Assembly: GCF_001613205.1 (NCBI RefSeq)
Contig: NZ_BDBX01000041.1
Location: forward strand, 1-64,000
Direction of reading: 5' to 3'
DNA from: Nocardia sienata NBRC 100364
GTDB lineage: Bacteria > Actinomycetota > Actinomycetes > Mycobacteriales > Mycobacteriaceae
DNA length: 64,000 bases
Below, one piece after another: positions 44,601-51,748 of this stretch. The notes under the pieces were generated by a model. It saw only the letters and a program-made list of their open reading frames with translations, made no database searches and had not been told where the DNA came from. The translations under genes and the position numbers were made by a program. Within the stretch, counting starts at the first letter, position 1; each line of letters opens with the position of its first letter.

Positions 44601-45891
44601 TCTGGATGCTGTCGCGGAGCTGTTCCCATCGGGCGTGCTCGACACACTGTTCGCGGACGTGTGCGACAACGTGACCGCGCTTGTCGAACGGCCGGACACC
44701 TGGCTGGCGACAGTGAGCGTGCCCCAGATGGCACAACCGGCTCGGCGTAGCGACGCACCTGCTGTGGCGCCGGTCGGTGGTGCGCCCGCGACCGGCACCG
44801 AACGGGCCATCGCCGAAATCTGGCAGCGGATTGTCGATGTCTCCGGCGAAATCGACCGCGGCACCGACTTCTTCACAGTCGGAGGAGACTCCGTCAACGC
44901 CATCCGCATGCTCAACCGGATACGTGACGAACTGGGCCTGGTGGTGACACCCCGCGAGTTCCTCGCCGATCCGACCTTGGCCGCCGTAGCCTCCGTGGCA
45001 CGCCCCGAGTCACCGCGACCGCCGGTTCCGCGTGACTGTCTGGTGCCGCTGCGCGATGGCACCGGCCGGCCGTTGTTCCTGATCCACCCCACCGGCGGCG
45101 ATGTCCTCTGCTATCTCGACCTGGTGCGGACGCTCGATACCCGCGGACCGGTGATAGGGGTCCAGGACCCGGAGCTCGCCGGAGCGCCGGGACCGGAAAC
45201 CATCGCTGAGATGGCGCAGGTGTACGAAGCGGTGATACGTGCCGAGCAGCCGGTCGGCCCCTACCGCGTCGGCGGTTGGTCGATGGGCGGAATCCTCGCC
45301 CATGAAGTGGCTCGGCGCTTGCGGGCCGCGGGCGCGACCGTCGAGGCGCTCGTCCTGATCGACTCGAACATCGCCGACCGGATCCACCATGTCGACGGCT
45401 CCCGGTTCTGGACGCGCTACCTCGGGTCGATGGCCGCGTTCCTCGATCTGGAGATCGGCATGGATATTGTCGAGGCCGAGTTCGATCGCAGCCCCGACGA
45501 ACAGCAACGCGCCGAAATCCGGAGAAGGCTCGCGGCCGCCGGGCTCGTCGATCGCGCGAATCCGGCCGACCAGCGGCTCAAGGAAGACATCTTCCGCCGG
45601 CATCTGCGGGCACTCGGCAGTCACCACACCGGGGACCTGGACGGTGACGGACTCGAACTGTTGCTCGTACGGGCCGATATTCCGGCCCCGCACAACTCCG
45701 GCGTCGGGATGGGCGTCGACGACTGCGGTGACCTGTCGGACCTCGGGTGGGCCGCGTACACCGGCGTCCCCATCGACAACAGGCCGGTCGCGGCGCATCA
45801 CTACGCGCTGCTGCGGCCGCCGGCCGTCGCGACGGTCGCCCACTTGATCTCGGAAATGCTGTCCGGACTGAACGATTCGGAGAAATCGTGA
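38641..45891 (+). CDS. Hybrid PKS-NRPS: KS-AT-ACP-Cy-PCP-Cy*-PCP-TE
   Basis: 2416 aa. KS (~1-430) with active Cys179 (VQATCATSL), EAHGTATALGD and NIGHTNSA. AT (~515-840) with Ser611 in GHSLGEYAAA; the specificity block reads AALHS, so the extender is not certain. ACP with Ser984 (LGGTSMLA). Cy1 (~1055-1485) with D1190-ALIC-D1195-AG-S1198. PCP with Ser1531 (LGGDSVLA). A second Cy-like domain (~1595-2030) in which the motif is S1725-LLVA-D1730-GW-S1733, so the first Asp is Ser. PCP with Ser2084. TE (~2130-2416) with Ser2214 in GGWSMGG. It has no A, KR, DH or MT domain: cysteine must be loaded in trans by the upstream A domain, as HMWP2 does for HMWP1 in yersiniabactin. Start GTG overlaps the OsmC stop; the stop overlaps the next start. 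Confidence 0.9.
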   Translation: MNDDNAIAVVGMACRFPGAPDLAAFWDLIASGREGLTRFDDAELAARGVPEDVRGHRHYVPVGAVIDGQDRFDPEHFGIVGHDAALMDPQLRLLLECAWDALGDAGYRGGAGGGAVGVFAGASRSDYLDHNLVAYRMGAERDPLGRLQAETGTLTDYFPQQIAYRLGLTGPAVAVQATCATSLVAVHVAAQALLGEECDTALAGGASLIVPQGRGYLHVPEAIFSADGHTRAFGADGTGMVHSQGVGMVVLRRLADALADGDPVYAVIRGSAVNHDGGGKAGFTAPSAAGQARAVVEALAVADIGIDAVDLIEAHGTATALGDQIELSALAAVFGDRTAAEPIALGSVKSNIGHTNSAAGIASLIKTALALWHRQLPATLHARPTHPELERLRGLLEPIEQTRGWPERNGTRIAGVSSFGIGGVNCHIVLEQGPEQDGQSQDDPRAQLLLASAAGEDACRAQLDHAVTVAAAERADYAYTASRGRHPDSGWRGTAVLTDTPAGLHPVAVGQVPDDRPDIVFAFPGAGAQYPGMGAGLYRDEPVFTEWIDRCAEAVRPVLDYDIREIITGRADRRDADDIRYGQPALFAVSLATAATMRGHGIEPDGVIGHSLGEYAAAVVAGVLDPADAAHLVAVRSLALAAAAPGAMLAVALAEEDLRTALTRYPELALAAVNGPTACVVSGPVAMIDAFAAALGRAAIQCSRLRVDAALHSPAVAAAVEPLRAAAASVAFAPATLPFYSTVTGRRAHTVDSEHFTRHLREPVLFASALRAATTAGPTSVVQIGPGSALAALTRRNELPRTARTLTTLPDAEEETGTDRAVLLTAIGQLWCDGADVDVAALHRRRRRVRLPAYPFQRRRIWTDPPAAAAGAPAGSGDLAGTTPTPPTEIVVAAEKDIRPDLATGGARASDTARHARTPRPTNPPPPMPNGATTTADHGDVTELVVHPHFAMPEENAVAALWAETLGETVAGPEADFFALGGTSMLATRMLDILNEREHTDIRMRELLSHSTVADFATLLRGRRPATAAATGSPVPAATDADIPAPEVAAVSSPEDPTFPLTRVQHAYWVGRSGAFGLSDVSCHIYLEYDCTDFDLGRYEQAWNQVIQRHEMLRAVITEDGRNRILPEVPDFRIRRHDLTTSAREAREDTLAELRRRLSHRVHRPDRWPLFDVRAAVLDSTTIRLFIGIDALICDAGSFLVLDRDLRMYYTDPASVLPPLPTRFADYVAHTEARADSADRHRAAAYWQERMAELPGPPNLPTHTRTQTQPWFGRREARLAPAEWQRLRSLAAEHGVTPSAVLLTAYADVLAAWAGHDRFTLALTLIDRPVALPGIDSTVGDFTTLLAHEVDRAGAGSFTERAARTQRRLFDDIDHREYSALDVLAELSTRTGQRQLLPAVFTSALDVVELVGGAPDLEWAGRIVHGVSQTPQVWLDHQAFVHADGLQLQWDVLETVLDPVAADTAFASYVEWLRRLVADPQAWTAADAGAARTGQDEEVTEVVGDIWNQALGLDSAVVRPDSTFVSLGGDSVLAVRMATMVRTRLGVAVPVADLVGDLSFAELVVLIDERRAGISAAAVELVRQDDPTAPFPLTPLQQAYWVGQQHGYALSYDSAHNYVDFRLAGIDPTLLDTAVRRQVERQPMLRAILLPDGTQQILPDDDPRLSALPITHLDMRDANISEIDRQLARIRAALQRSGPRMDPWPFAVTAVRLPGDELSLHIVCSLLVADGWSVQLMFTELFTYLDDPNTVLPPLTAHFGDYVETITRQRDEPEWQSQRDWWWERIDDLPPAPALPFAVPFDQVRPEALERREFRVTGAQMAVLRKYCAEYSITPTAAFATCWSLALARLAGHRRFLLNVLYLNRLHLPRDLDHAIGPYAGTVLLDIALPERPTFLDAARHVQEATATMLDHGQVAGVEVLRELARRRRDTAPQAPVVFHSTLGLHPPGGTPDTVEVRQFYQRVRTPQVALDMQVFQWDWDDSVAVNLDAVAELFPSGVLDTLFADVCDNVTALVERPDTWLATVSVPQMAQPARRSDAPAVAPVGGAPATGTERAIAEIWQRIVDVSGEIDRGTDFFTVGGDSVNAIRMLNRIRDELGLVVTPREFLADPTLAAVASVARPESPRPPVPRDCLVPLRDGTGRPLFLIHPTGGDVLCYLDLVRTLDTRGPVIGVQDPELAGAPGPETIAEMAQVYEAVIRAEQPVGPYRVGGWSMGGILAHEVARRLRAAGATVEALVLIDSNIADRIHHVDGSRFWTRYLGSMAAFLDLEIGMDIVEAEFDRSPDEQQRAEIRRRLAAAGLVDRANPADQRLKEDIFRRHLRALGSHHTGDLDGDGLELLLVRADIPAPHNSGVGMGVDDCGDLSDLGWAAYTGVPIDNRPVAAHHYALLRPPAVATVAHLISEMLSGLNDSEKS

Positions 45892-46610
45892 CCGACGATT
45901 ATGCCGCGGCTGCGGAGTTCTATGACCTCATGGCCACCCCCTACGTGGTCGCGGTAGAACCGGTGCTGACCCGGTTGCTGTCCGAAGTGGACACGATTGC
46001 CGGCCCCGTGACCGATATCGGGGCGGGCACCGGACTGTCCACCGTGCTCGTCGCCGAGGCCCTGCCCGACGCCCGGATCGTGGCGGTCGAACCCGCGGCC
46101 GCGATGCGGGCCGTGCTGCTGTCGCGACTGGCTGCTCGCAGAGACCTGCGCGAACGGATCACAGTGCTACCCAGCGGGTTCCTCGAGACCCCGCTGCCGC
46201 AGCAGTGCGCGGCGGTGGTGGCGCTCGGAGTGATCGGGCATTTCGATACCGCCACCCGTCCGCGGGTATGGGCCGCGATCGCCGCCGCGCTCGCCGCCGG
46301 CGGTGACGCGGTGGTCGAGGTGCAGCGCCCCGGCGGGGTCGATTCCTCACCGGAACGGCGCTACACCACCGCCCGGGCCGGTGACCTGCGTTACGAAGGT
46401 TGGAGCCGAGCCGATCCGGTGGACGCGGAGTCACTGATCTGGCGGATGACCTACCGCACCTACCGAGGTGAAGACCTGATGCAGGAGGTCCACACCGAAC
46501 ACCACGTCTGGCCGGCGGACGCCGATCGGCTGACCGCCGAGGCGCGCACAGCCGGACTACGTCAGGTCGACCTCGACGAGGCGACCGGTCTGTTGCGGTT
46601 CACCCGCTGA
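45888..46610 (+). CDS. Class I SAM-dependent methyltransferase
   Basis: 240 aa from GTG 45888, overlapping the TE stop (GTGA). YAAAAEFYDLMATPYVVAVE at the N-terminus, motif I VTDIGAGTGLSTVLVAEALP, acidic loop VAVEPAAAMRAVLL, and VVALGVIGHFDTATRPRVWA, a Methyltransf_25-type core. C-terminal half binds substrate (TYRGEDLMQEVHTEHHVW). Translational coupling to the megasynthase suggests it methylates the released or bound product. N-, O- or C-methylation cannot be told. Confidence 0.83.
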   Translation: MTDDYAAAAEFYDLMATPYVVAVEPVLTRLLSEVDTIAGPVTDIGAGTGLSTVLVAEALPDARIVAVEPAAAMRAVLLSRLAARRDLRERITVLPSGFLETPLPQQCAAVVALGVIGHFDTATRPRVWAAIAAALAAGGDAVVEVQRPGGVDSSPERRYTTARAGDLRYEGWSRADPVDAESLIWRMTYRTYRGEDLMQEVHTEHHVWPADADRLTAEARTAGLRQVDLDEATGLLRFTR

Positions 46611-46679
46611 TATTCACCCGGATCCCCGGACCCGGAGCCGCAGCCGCTCCGCACCAATCGAGCCACAGAGGACATTGCA

Positions 46680-47885
46680 ATGACCGATGACGCCACCACA
46701 GCGGTACTCGCCGCGGTCGGTGACCTGCTGCCGACCTTGAGCAAGCGTGCCCGCGACACCGAAGAGGCCCGGCGGATCCCGGCGGAATCCCTCACGGAGT
46801 TGACCGCCACCGGATTCTTCGGTCTGCTCCGGCCCGAAAGGCAAGGCGGGCACCAAGCGCACCCGGCCCACTTCTACACCGCAGTGACCGACCTGGCCTC
46901 GGCCTGCGGTTCCACTGGATGGGTGGCCGCGGTGCTCGGTGTATCGCAGTGGAATCTGGCGCTGTTCGACCTCCGGGCCCAGGACGACGTCTGGAGTGCC
47001 GGTCCCGATACGGCGATCTGCTCCTCATACGCAATGACCGGCACCGCCGTTCCCGTCGAGGGCGGCTACCGGCTCCGTGGTAGTTGGGGTTTCGCGTCCG
47101 GATGTGACCACGCCCGGTGGGCACTGCTGGGTGCGCGGGTGATCGTCGACGGGGAACCGGTGGATTCGGGTACCTTCCTCGTGCCCGCCGACGACTACAC
47201 CATCACCGATGTGTGGCAGGCCGTCGGACTGCGTGGCACCGGAAGCAACGATATCGTCGTCGACGATATCTTCGTGCCCGCCCACCGGATGCTCGGCTCC
47301 GACGCAGTTACCGCGTGCCGCACACCCGGACAGCAGTTCAACGGCGGCCCGCTGTACCGGATCCCGTTCGGCTGCCTGCACACCAGCGCTATCACCGCAG
47401 CCGTCGTGGGCATGGCTCGCGGCGGTTACCGGGCCCATCTCGAACAGCAACACGACCGCGTCCGCGCGGCGCTGCCCGGTGATGCGCGTAAGGACACCGG
47501 GTACACCGGTGACGCCTTCCGGGACGATCCCGCCACGTTGGAACGGATCGCTTTCGCCGCCACCGAGATCGACGCGGCCTGGCGGCAACTGACACAGAAT
47601 ATCGACGATCTACACCGCCTGGCGGCGGCGGAGCGACCGATCGGACCACGTGAGCGGCTACGGCTACGCCGCGATCAGGTCCGCGGCACCGAACGCGCCG
47701 TGGCCGCGATCGACCGGCTCTTCGAGAACTCCGGTGGTCGCGCGTTGCGACCCGACAGCACAGTCCAGCGCTTCTGGCGCGATGTGCACGCCGCACGCGC
47801 GCACGCCGCCAACGACCCCGAACGCGTCTATCGGATGTTCGCCGCGTCCGAGCTGGCAGCGCTGTCCGAGGCGCGGACCTCATGA
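46680..47885 (+). CDS. Acyl-CoA-dehydrogenase-like flavin monooxygenase
   Basis: 401 aa. Same fold as acyl-CoA dehydrogenases: an N-terminal helical part (ARRIPAESLTELTATGFFGL LRPERQGGHQ), a middle beta domain (GYRLRGSWGFASGCDHARWA, GTFLVPADDYTITDVWQAVG), and a C-terminal helical part with LFENSGGRALRPDSTVQRFW RDVHAARAHAAND. This pattern matches two-component flavin-dependent hydroxylases (HsaA/DszC-like) rather than beta-oxidation enzymes. It likely uses reduced flavin supplied by a separate reductase and oxidises or hydroxylates an intermediate. 69 bp after the methyltransferase; its stop overlaps the next start. Confidence 0.82.
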   Translation: MTDDATTAVLAAVGDLLPTLSKRARDTEEARRIPAESLTELTATGFFGLLRPERQGGHQAHPAHFYTAVTDLASACGSTGWVAAVLGVSQWNLALFDLRAQDDVWSAGPDTAICSSYAMTGTAVPVEGGYRLRGSWGFASGCDHARWALLGARVIVDGEPVDSGTFLVPADDYTITDVWQAVGLRGTGSNDIVVDDIFVPAHRMLGSDAVTACRTPGQQFNGGPLYRIPFGCLHTSAITAAVVGMARGGYRAHLEQQHDRVRAALPGDARKDTGYTGDAFRDDPATLERIAFAATEIDAAWRQLTQNIDDLHRLAAAERPIGPRERLRLRRDQVRGTERAVAAIDRLFENSGGRALRPDSTVQRFWRDVHAARAHAANDPERVYRMFAASELAALSEARTS

Positions 47886-49228
47886 CCGAACAGCTGATCT
47901 CCGTGCTCGCTCGACACCCCTGGGTGGGTTCGGCGCAGTGGGACCGGAAACACGGCGCTCTGATGGTCCGCCCGACCGCGGGCGCAGTGGCCGTGCGACC
48001 GGCTCCCGGGGCCCTGGTCACCGAGTACCTCGAGCACTGGCGACATGTCTATGAATTCGTGTACTCGTCCGACGAGCTCCGGCACGGCGACGACCTCGAT
48101 CTCTCGGGCTGGCGGGCCTCCGACACCGGTGCGCCGTTCCCCAGCGCACACATGCTCGAATGGATCGAGCACGCCGTCGGGCTCGTGCGTCGCGGGAACC
48201 CGCGATTCGTTCTCGAAATCGGCTGCGGCAGCGGACTGCTGGCACACCGCCTGCGCACGTTCACCCGAAGCTATGTGGGACTCGACCCGGCCGGACCGGT
48301 CGTGCAGCGGTTACGCGCGCGGCGGCTACCGAACGTATCGGTAGTGCAGGCCGCCGCGCACCACCTCACCGACGTCCGAGTGACAGCCGCGATAGAGCAG
48401 CTGGCTCCGCACGGCCGACCGGACTGCATACTCCTCAACAGCGTCACCCAATGCTTCCCCGACGAGCGCTATCTCACCGCGGTGCTCGACGACGCGCTCG
48501 ACCTGGTGGCACCCGGAGGCGCCGTCGTCATCGGCGATATCCGCAACCTTGCCACCGCCTACGATTTCGCCCGATGGCTGGAGCAGGCCCTCGGTCCCGG
48601 TCGCAGCGCCGAGGAGATCGACCGGTGCGCCGCAGCGCGCGTGGACGCAGACGAGGAACTGCTCTGTGATCCCCGGATCTTCGCCGGCCTCGCTCGCCGA
48701 CATCCGCGATCGGTGCGCGCCACCTATTACGCCAAGCCCATGCGAGCCGATACCGAACTCACCCGATACCGGTACGACGTGGTGTTGACCGTCGACGCCC
48801 CCTCATCGGCGCCGGCCCGGAAGACCCTGTGGCGGGATCTGCCCGCCCGCGACACCGCCGGGCGGCTCCGCGCGCTCGCCGATTCGGTACGACGGGAAGC
48901 GACCCTGGTCACCGGTATTCCGAACGCGCTGCTCGACCACGAATCCGCGGAAGCTGTCGAACCGGCCAGGGTCGCGGCGGTGCTCCCGGCCGGCTACGCG
49001 GTACTCCTGGACTCCGCCGACGGCCGACTGCTCGCGGTCGGCCGCCCCGAACACCAGCCGGACCCGACCGCCTGGCCCGACGATCCACCGCACGCGCGCT
49101 GCAACAACCCGTTCACGCGATATCTGCGACGCAGGATGCCGGAAGTGCTCACCGACTACCTCGAATTGCTCACCACCGCGCCGTCGCTCCCGCCCATTGC
49201 TGTCGTCCAGGAGTCCGCTGCCGCATGA
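47882..49228 (+). CDS. SAM-dependent methyltransferase, large stand-alone form
   Basis: 448 aa from ATG 47882, overlapping the previous stop. N-terminal region ends VTEYLEHWRHVYEFVYSSDE, then the SAM fold: FVLEIGCGSGLLAHRLR (motif I), VGLDPAGPVVQRL, DCILLNSVTQCFPDERYLTA and VAPGGAVVIGDIRNL, with a long C-terminal extension (DLPARDTAGRLRALADSVRR ... ARCNNPFTRYLRRRMPEVLT). This is the type of methyltransferase domain that is inserted in adenylation domains of some NRPSs (the C-terminal NPFT...R.MP.VLT..L resembles an A-domain edge). Here it is free, so it may act in trans on a carrier-bound intermediate. Confidence 0.8.
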   Translation: MTEQLISVLARHPWVGSAQWDRKHGALMVRPTAGAVAVRPAPGALVTEYLEHWRHVYEFVYSSDELRHGDDLDLSGWRASDTGAPFPSAHMLEWIEHAVGLVRRGNPRFVLEIGCGSGLLAHRLRTFTRSYVGLDPAGPVVQRLRARRLPNVSVVQAAAHHLTDVRVTAAIEQLAPHGRPDCILLNSVTQCFPDERYLTAVLDDALDLVAPGGAVVIGDIRNLATAYDFARWLEQALGPGRSAEEIDRCAAARVDADEELLCDPRIFAGLARRHPRSVRATYYAKPMRADTELTRYRYDVVLTVDAPSSAPARKTLWRDLPARDTAGRLRALADSVRREATLVTGIPNALLDHESAEAVEPARVAAVLPAGYAVLLDSADGRLLAVGRPEHQPDPTAWPDDPPHARCNNPFTRYLRRRMPEVLTDYLELLTTAPSLPPIAVVQESAAA

Positions 49229-50613
49229 CCACCATCACACCTTCGAGCTATCTCACCGAACTCCGCTCCGCCTGCCGAGGTGCCGTCCTGACACCGGGCG
49301 AACCAGGCTATGACCGGGCCAGGCAGCGATGGAACTCGGTGATCGACCAACGACCGGCAGCGGTTGTCCGATGTACCCGGGTCCTGGACGTCCGGGCAGC
49401 GGTCACCACTGCCCAGCACCACGGGTTACCCGTCTCGGTACGTGGCGGCGGACACGAAGTCGCGCAGCATCCCGCTGCCGACGGCTCCCTGCTGCTGGAC
49501 CTTTCGGGCCTGAAAACCGTCACCATCGACCCGTCCACCCGGAGAGCCGTCGTCGGGGCGGGTGTCACGTGGGCCGAATTCGACCGTGTCTGCCATCGGC
49601 ACGGGCTGGCCGTGACCGGAGCGGACGTGTCCACGGTCGGCGTGGTCGGCTCCACGCTCTGCGGTGGCAGCGGCTGGCTCCAGCGCATCGCCGGATTCAC
49701 CTGCGACAGCGTTCGCTCCGCGCAGGTTGTGCTGGCCGACGGACGCCTCGTGCACACGAACGGCGACCACCATCCGGACCTGCTGTGGGCGCTTCGTGGT
49801 GGCGGGGGCAACTTCGGTGTCGTGGTCGCGCTCGAGCTCGAGCTCTACCCGATCCGACAGGTGCACGCGGGCACACTACTGTTCCGGCTCGACCGAGGGC
49901 CGGGTGTCTTCCGAACTTTCCAGGAGCTGTGCGCCGAGGCGTCCGACGAAATGGCGTTGCGCGCCACTCTGCTGCACTGGCCACCCACCGCGCCGGAAGG
50001 ACCGCCCATGGCCGCGGTCACCGTCGCCCACTTCGGCGCCGACGACCGAGCGCGAACGGAACTGACAGCGTTGCGCCGATTGGGCGAGCCGGAACTCGAT
50101 CTCATCCGCCCGGTGACCTATCCAGAGCTGCAACGCAACACCGAACAGGCGTTCCACGAAGGACACGGCACCGCGACCGGCACCGAGTGGCTCCGCGCAT
50201 TCGACGATGATGCCGTCGACGCGCTCGTCGATCTCGCGGCGCGGATGCCGACTCCGTACTCACTGGTCTCGGTCCATCGACTCGGCGGCGTCCTGCAGCG
50301 TATGCCGCCGGATGCGACCGCGTTCGGCTACCACGACGCCGCCTACCACGCGGTCATGTTCTCCGGTGGCCCCGCCGGGACCGACCTCACCGCTTCCCGC
50401 GCCTGGATCGCCGAGGTGGTGGAGGCACTGCAAGGATGCTCTGCAGGCGGTCCCTATATCGGAATCCTCGACGACACCGCCACACCCGAGCGTGTGCGCC
50501 GTGCCTACCATCCCGCGTCCTATGCCCAATTGCAGCGGGTGAAGGCTCGTTACGATCCCGGAAACACATTCCGGTGCAATCACAACATCCCACCGCTGAA
50601 CGAGGCACCGTGA
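49225..50613 (+). CDS. FAD-linked oxidoreductase (berberine-bridge-enzyme-like)
   Basis: 462 aa from ATG 49225, overlapping the previous stop. PCMH-type FAD domain (~35-210) with VSVRGGGHEVAQHPAADGSL (His for covalent FAD), VTWAEFDRVCHRHGLAVTG and LRGGGGNFGVVVALELELYP. A BBE C-terminal segment ends YHPASYAQLQRVKARYDPGN TFRCNHNIPP. The Cys usually found for bicovalent flavin attachment is replaced (ADVSTVGVVGS), so attachment is probably through the His only. Such enzymes oxidise alcohols, amines or ring C-C bonds with O2. A natural role is oxidation of thiazoline or thiazolidine rings, but this is a guess from context. Confidence 0.85.
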   Translation: MTTITPSSYLTELRSACRGAVLTPGEPGYDRARQRWNSVIDQRPAAVVRCTRVLDVRAAVTTAQHHGLPVSVRGGGHEVAQHPAADGSLLLDLSGLKTVTIDPSTRRAVVGAGVTWAEFDRVCHRHGLAVTGADVSTVGVVGSTLCGGSGWLQRIAGFTCDSVRSAQVVLADGRLVHTNGDHHPDLLWALRGGGGNFGVVVALELELYPIRQVHAGTLLFRLDRGPGVFRTFQELCAEASDEMALRATLLHWPPTAPEGPPMAAVTVAHFGADDRARTELTALRRLGEPELDLIRPVTYPELQRNTEQAFHEGHGTATGTEWLRAFDDDAVDALVDLAARMPTPYSLVSVHRLGGVLQRMPPDATAFGYHDAAYHAVMFSGGPAGTDLTASRAWIAEVVEALQGCSAGGPYIGILDDTATPERVRRAYHPASYAQLQRVKARYDPGNTFRCNHNIPPLNEAP

Positions 50614-51731
50614 CCGGCGACGAGACACTCGCCATCGCGCGGCGGGCCGCCGAATCGGTCGCGTATTTCGATGCCCGCCAGTGCCTCGCCGCCCGCGCGG
50701 ACCTCGATCTGTTCGGTGTGCGGGCAATGGCAGCAGTACTGCGCCCCGCGCTGGCGGGGCCCGAGCCACGCACCGAGGAAGACCTCGCCGCCATACTGAA
50801 GGTTGCGTCGCGGCACCGTTGGGTGCTGCGGCGCTGGCTCGCCCTGCTCAGCGAGCACGGATGGCTGGAACACCGGGAGAACCGGGGATTCGCCTCGTTG
50901 CGGGCGATACCTACTCCCGCGCGACCGCAGCTCGAGCGGGTCTGCGCCGATATCGGCTTTCCCGCACAGCTCTCACGGTTCTTCGCCGACGCCAACCGGC
51001 ATGCCCTCGAGCTGCTGCAGGACCGGGTGCTGGCGCAGGAACTGTTGTTCCCCGGCGGCGACCTCCGCACGGCCGATGCGGCGTACCGGGACAATCCGGT
51101 GAATCAGTACCTCAACGCCGCAGCCGCCGGGGTGATCACACGAGCGGTGGACGAGCTCTCCGGCGATCGTCACCCGGTGCGGATCCTCGAACTCGGCGCC
51201 GGGGTCGGCGGCACCACCGCGGATCTCCTTCCGCAACTCGACGGCCGCCCGGTGGAATACCATTTCACCGATGTGTCGTCGTTCTTCCTCGACGCCGCCC
51301 GCACCCGTTTCGCGCATTACCCAGCGCTGCGGTTCGCCTTGTTGGACCTCAATGCCGAACTCCCACGGCCCCGATCCTTCGATATCGTGCTGGCCGCCAA
51401 TGTGCTGCACAATGCCCACCACTGCCGAGCTGCCCTGCGCCGACTACGCGACTTGCTCCGGCCAGGCGGACATCTACTGGTGATCGAGTCCTGCCGGGAA
51501 CACCCCCAACTGCTCACCTCGATGCACTTCCTGATGTCACCGCGTACCGGGGGAGTACGCCCCGGCGTCGACGATGTGCGCGCGGGCTCCGACCGCATCT
51601 TCTTGACCGAATCCCAATGGCGGGCCGAACTCGTCGCTGCCGATCTCGCGCCCTGGCTTATTCTGCCCGGGCCGGAGCAGCCGCTGGCCGTGCACGGCCA
51701 GCGGATCTTCGCCGCCCGGACACCGCACTGA
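50610..51731 (+). CDS. Stand-alone PKS/NRPS-type C-methyltransferase
   Basis: 373 aa from GTG 50610, overlapping the previous stop. A helical N-terminal region ends in a winged-helix-like stretch (ASRHRWVLRRWLALLSEHGW). The catalytic part has ILELGAGVGGTTADLLPQLD (motif I), VEYHFTDVSSFFLDAARTRF, FDIVLAANVLHNAHHCRAAL and LLRPGGHLLVIESCREH. This LELGAGVGGTT...YHFTDVS...NVLHA pattern is that of the C-methyltransferase domains embedded in PKS modules and in yersiniabactin synthetase. The megasynthase lacks one, so this protein probably supplies it in trans. Confidence 0.85.
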   Translation: MTGDETLAIARRAAESVAYFDARQCLAARADLDLFGVRAMAAVLRPALAGPEPRTEEDLAAILKVASRHRWVLRRWLALLSEHGWLEHRENRGFASLRAIPTPARPQLERVCADIGFPAQLSRFFADANRHALELLQDRVLAQELLFPGGDLRTADAAYRDNPVNQYLNAAAAGVITRAVDELSGDRHPVRILELGAGVGGTTADLLPQLDGRPVEYHFTDVSSFFLDAARTRFAHYPALRFALLDLNAELPRPRSFDIVLAANVLHNAHHCRAALRRLRDLLRPGGHLLVIESCREHPQLLTSMHFLMSPRTGGVRPGVDDVRAGSDRIFLTESQWRAELVAADLAPWLILPGPEQPLAVHGQRIFAARTPH

Positions 51732-51748
51732 CCCGAGGATTGCTCGCC

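Noticed and set aside
34237..45891. Nocobactin or mycobactin cluster
   Set aside because: No salicylate synthase, hydroxamate-forming oxygenase or lysine-activating module is present in the window. The KS-AT-ACP-Cy-PCP-Cy-PCP-TE order is closer to yersiniabactin.
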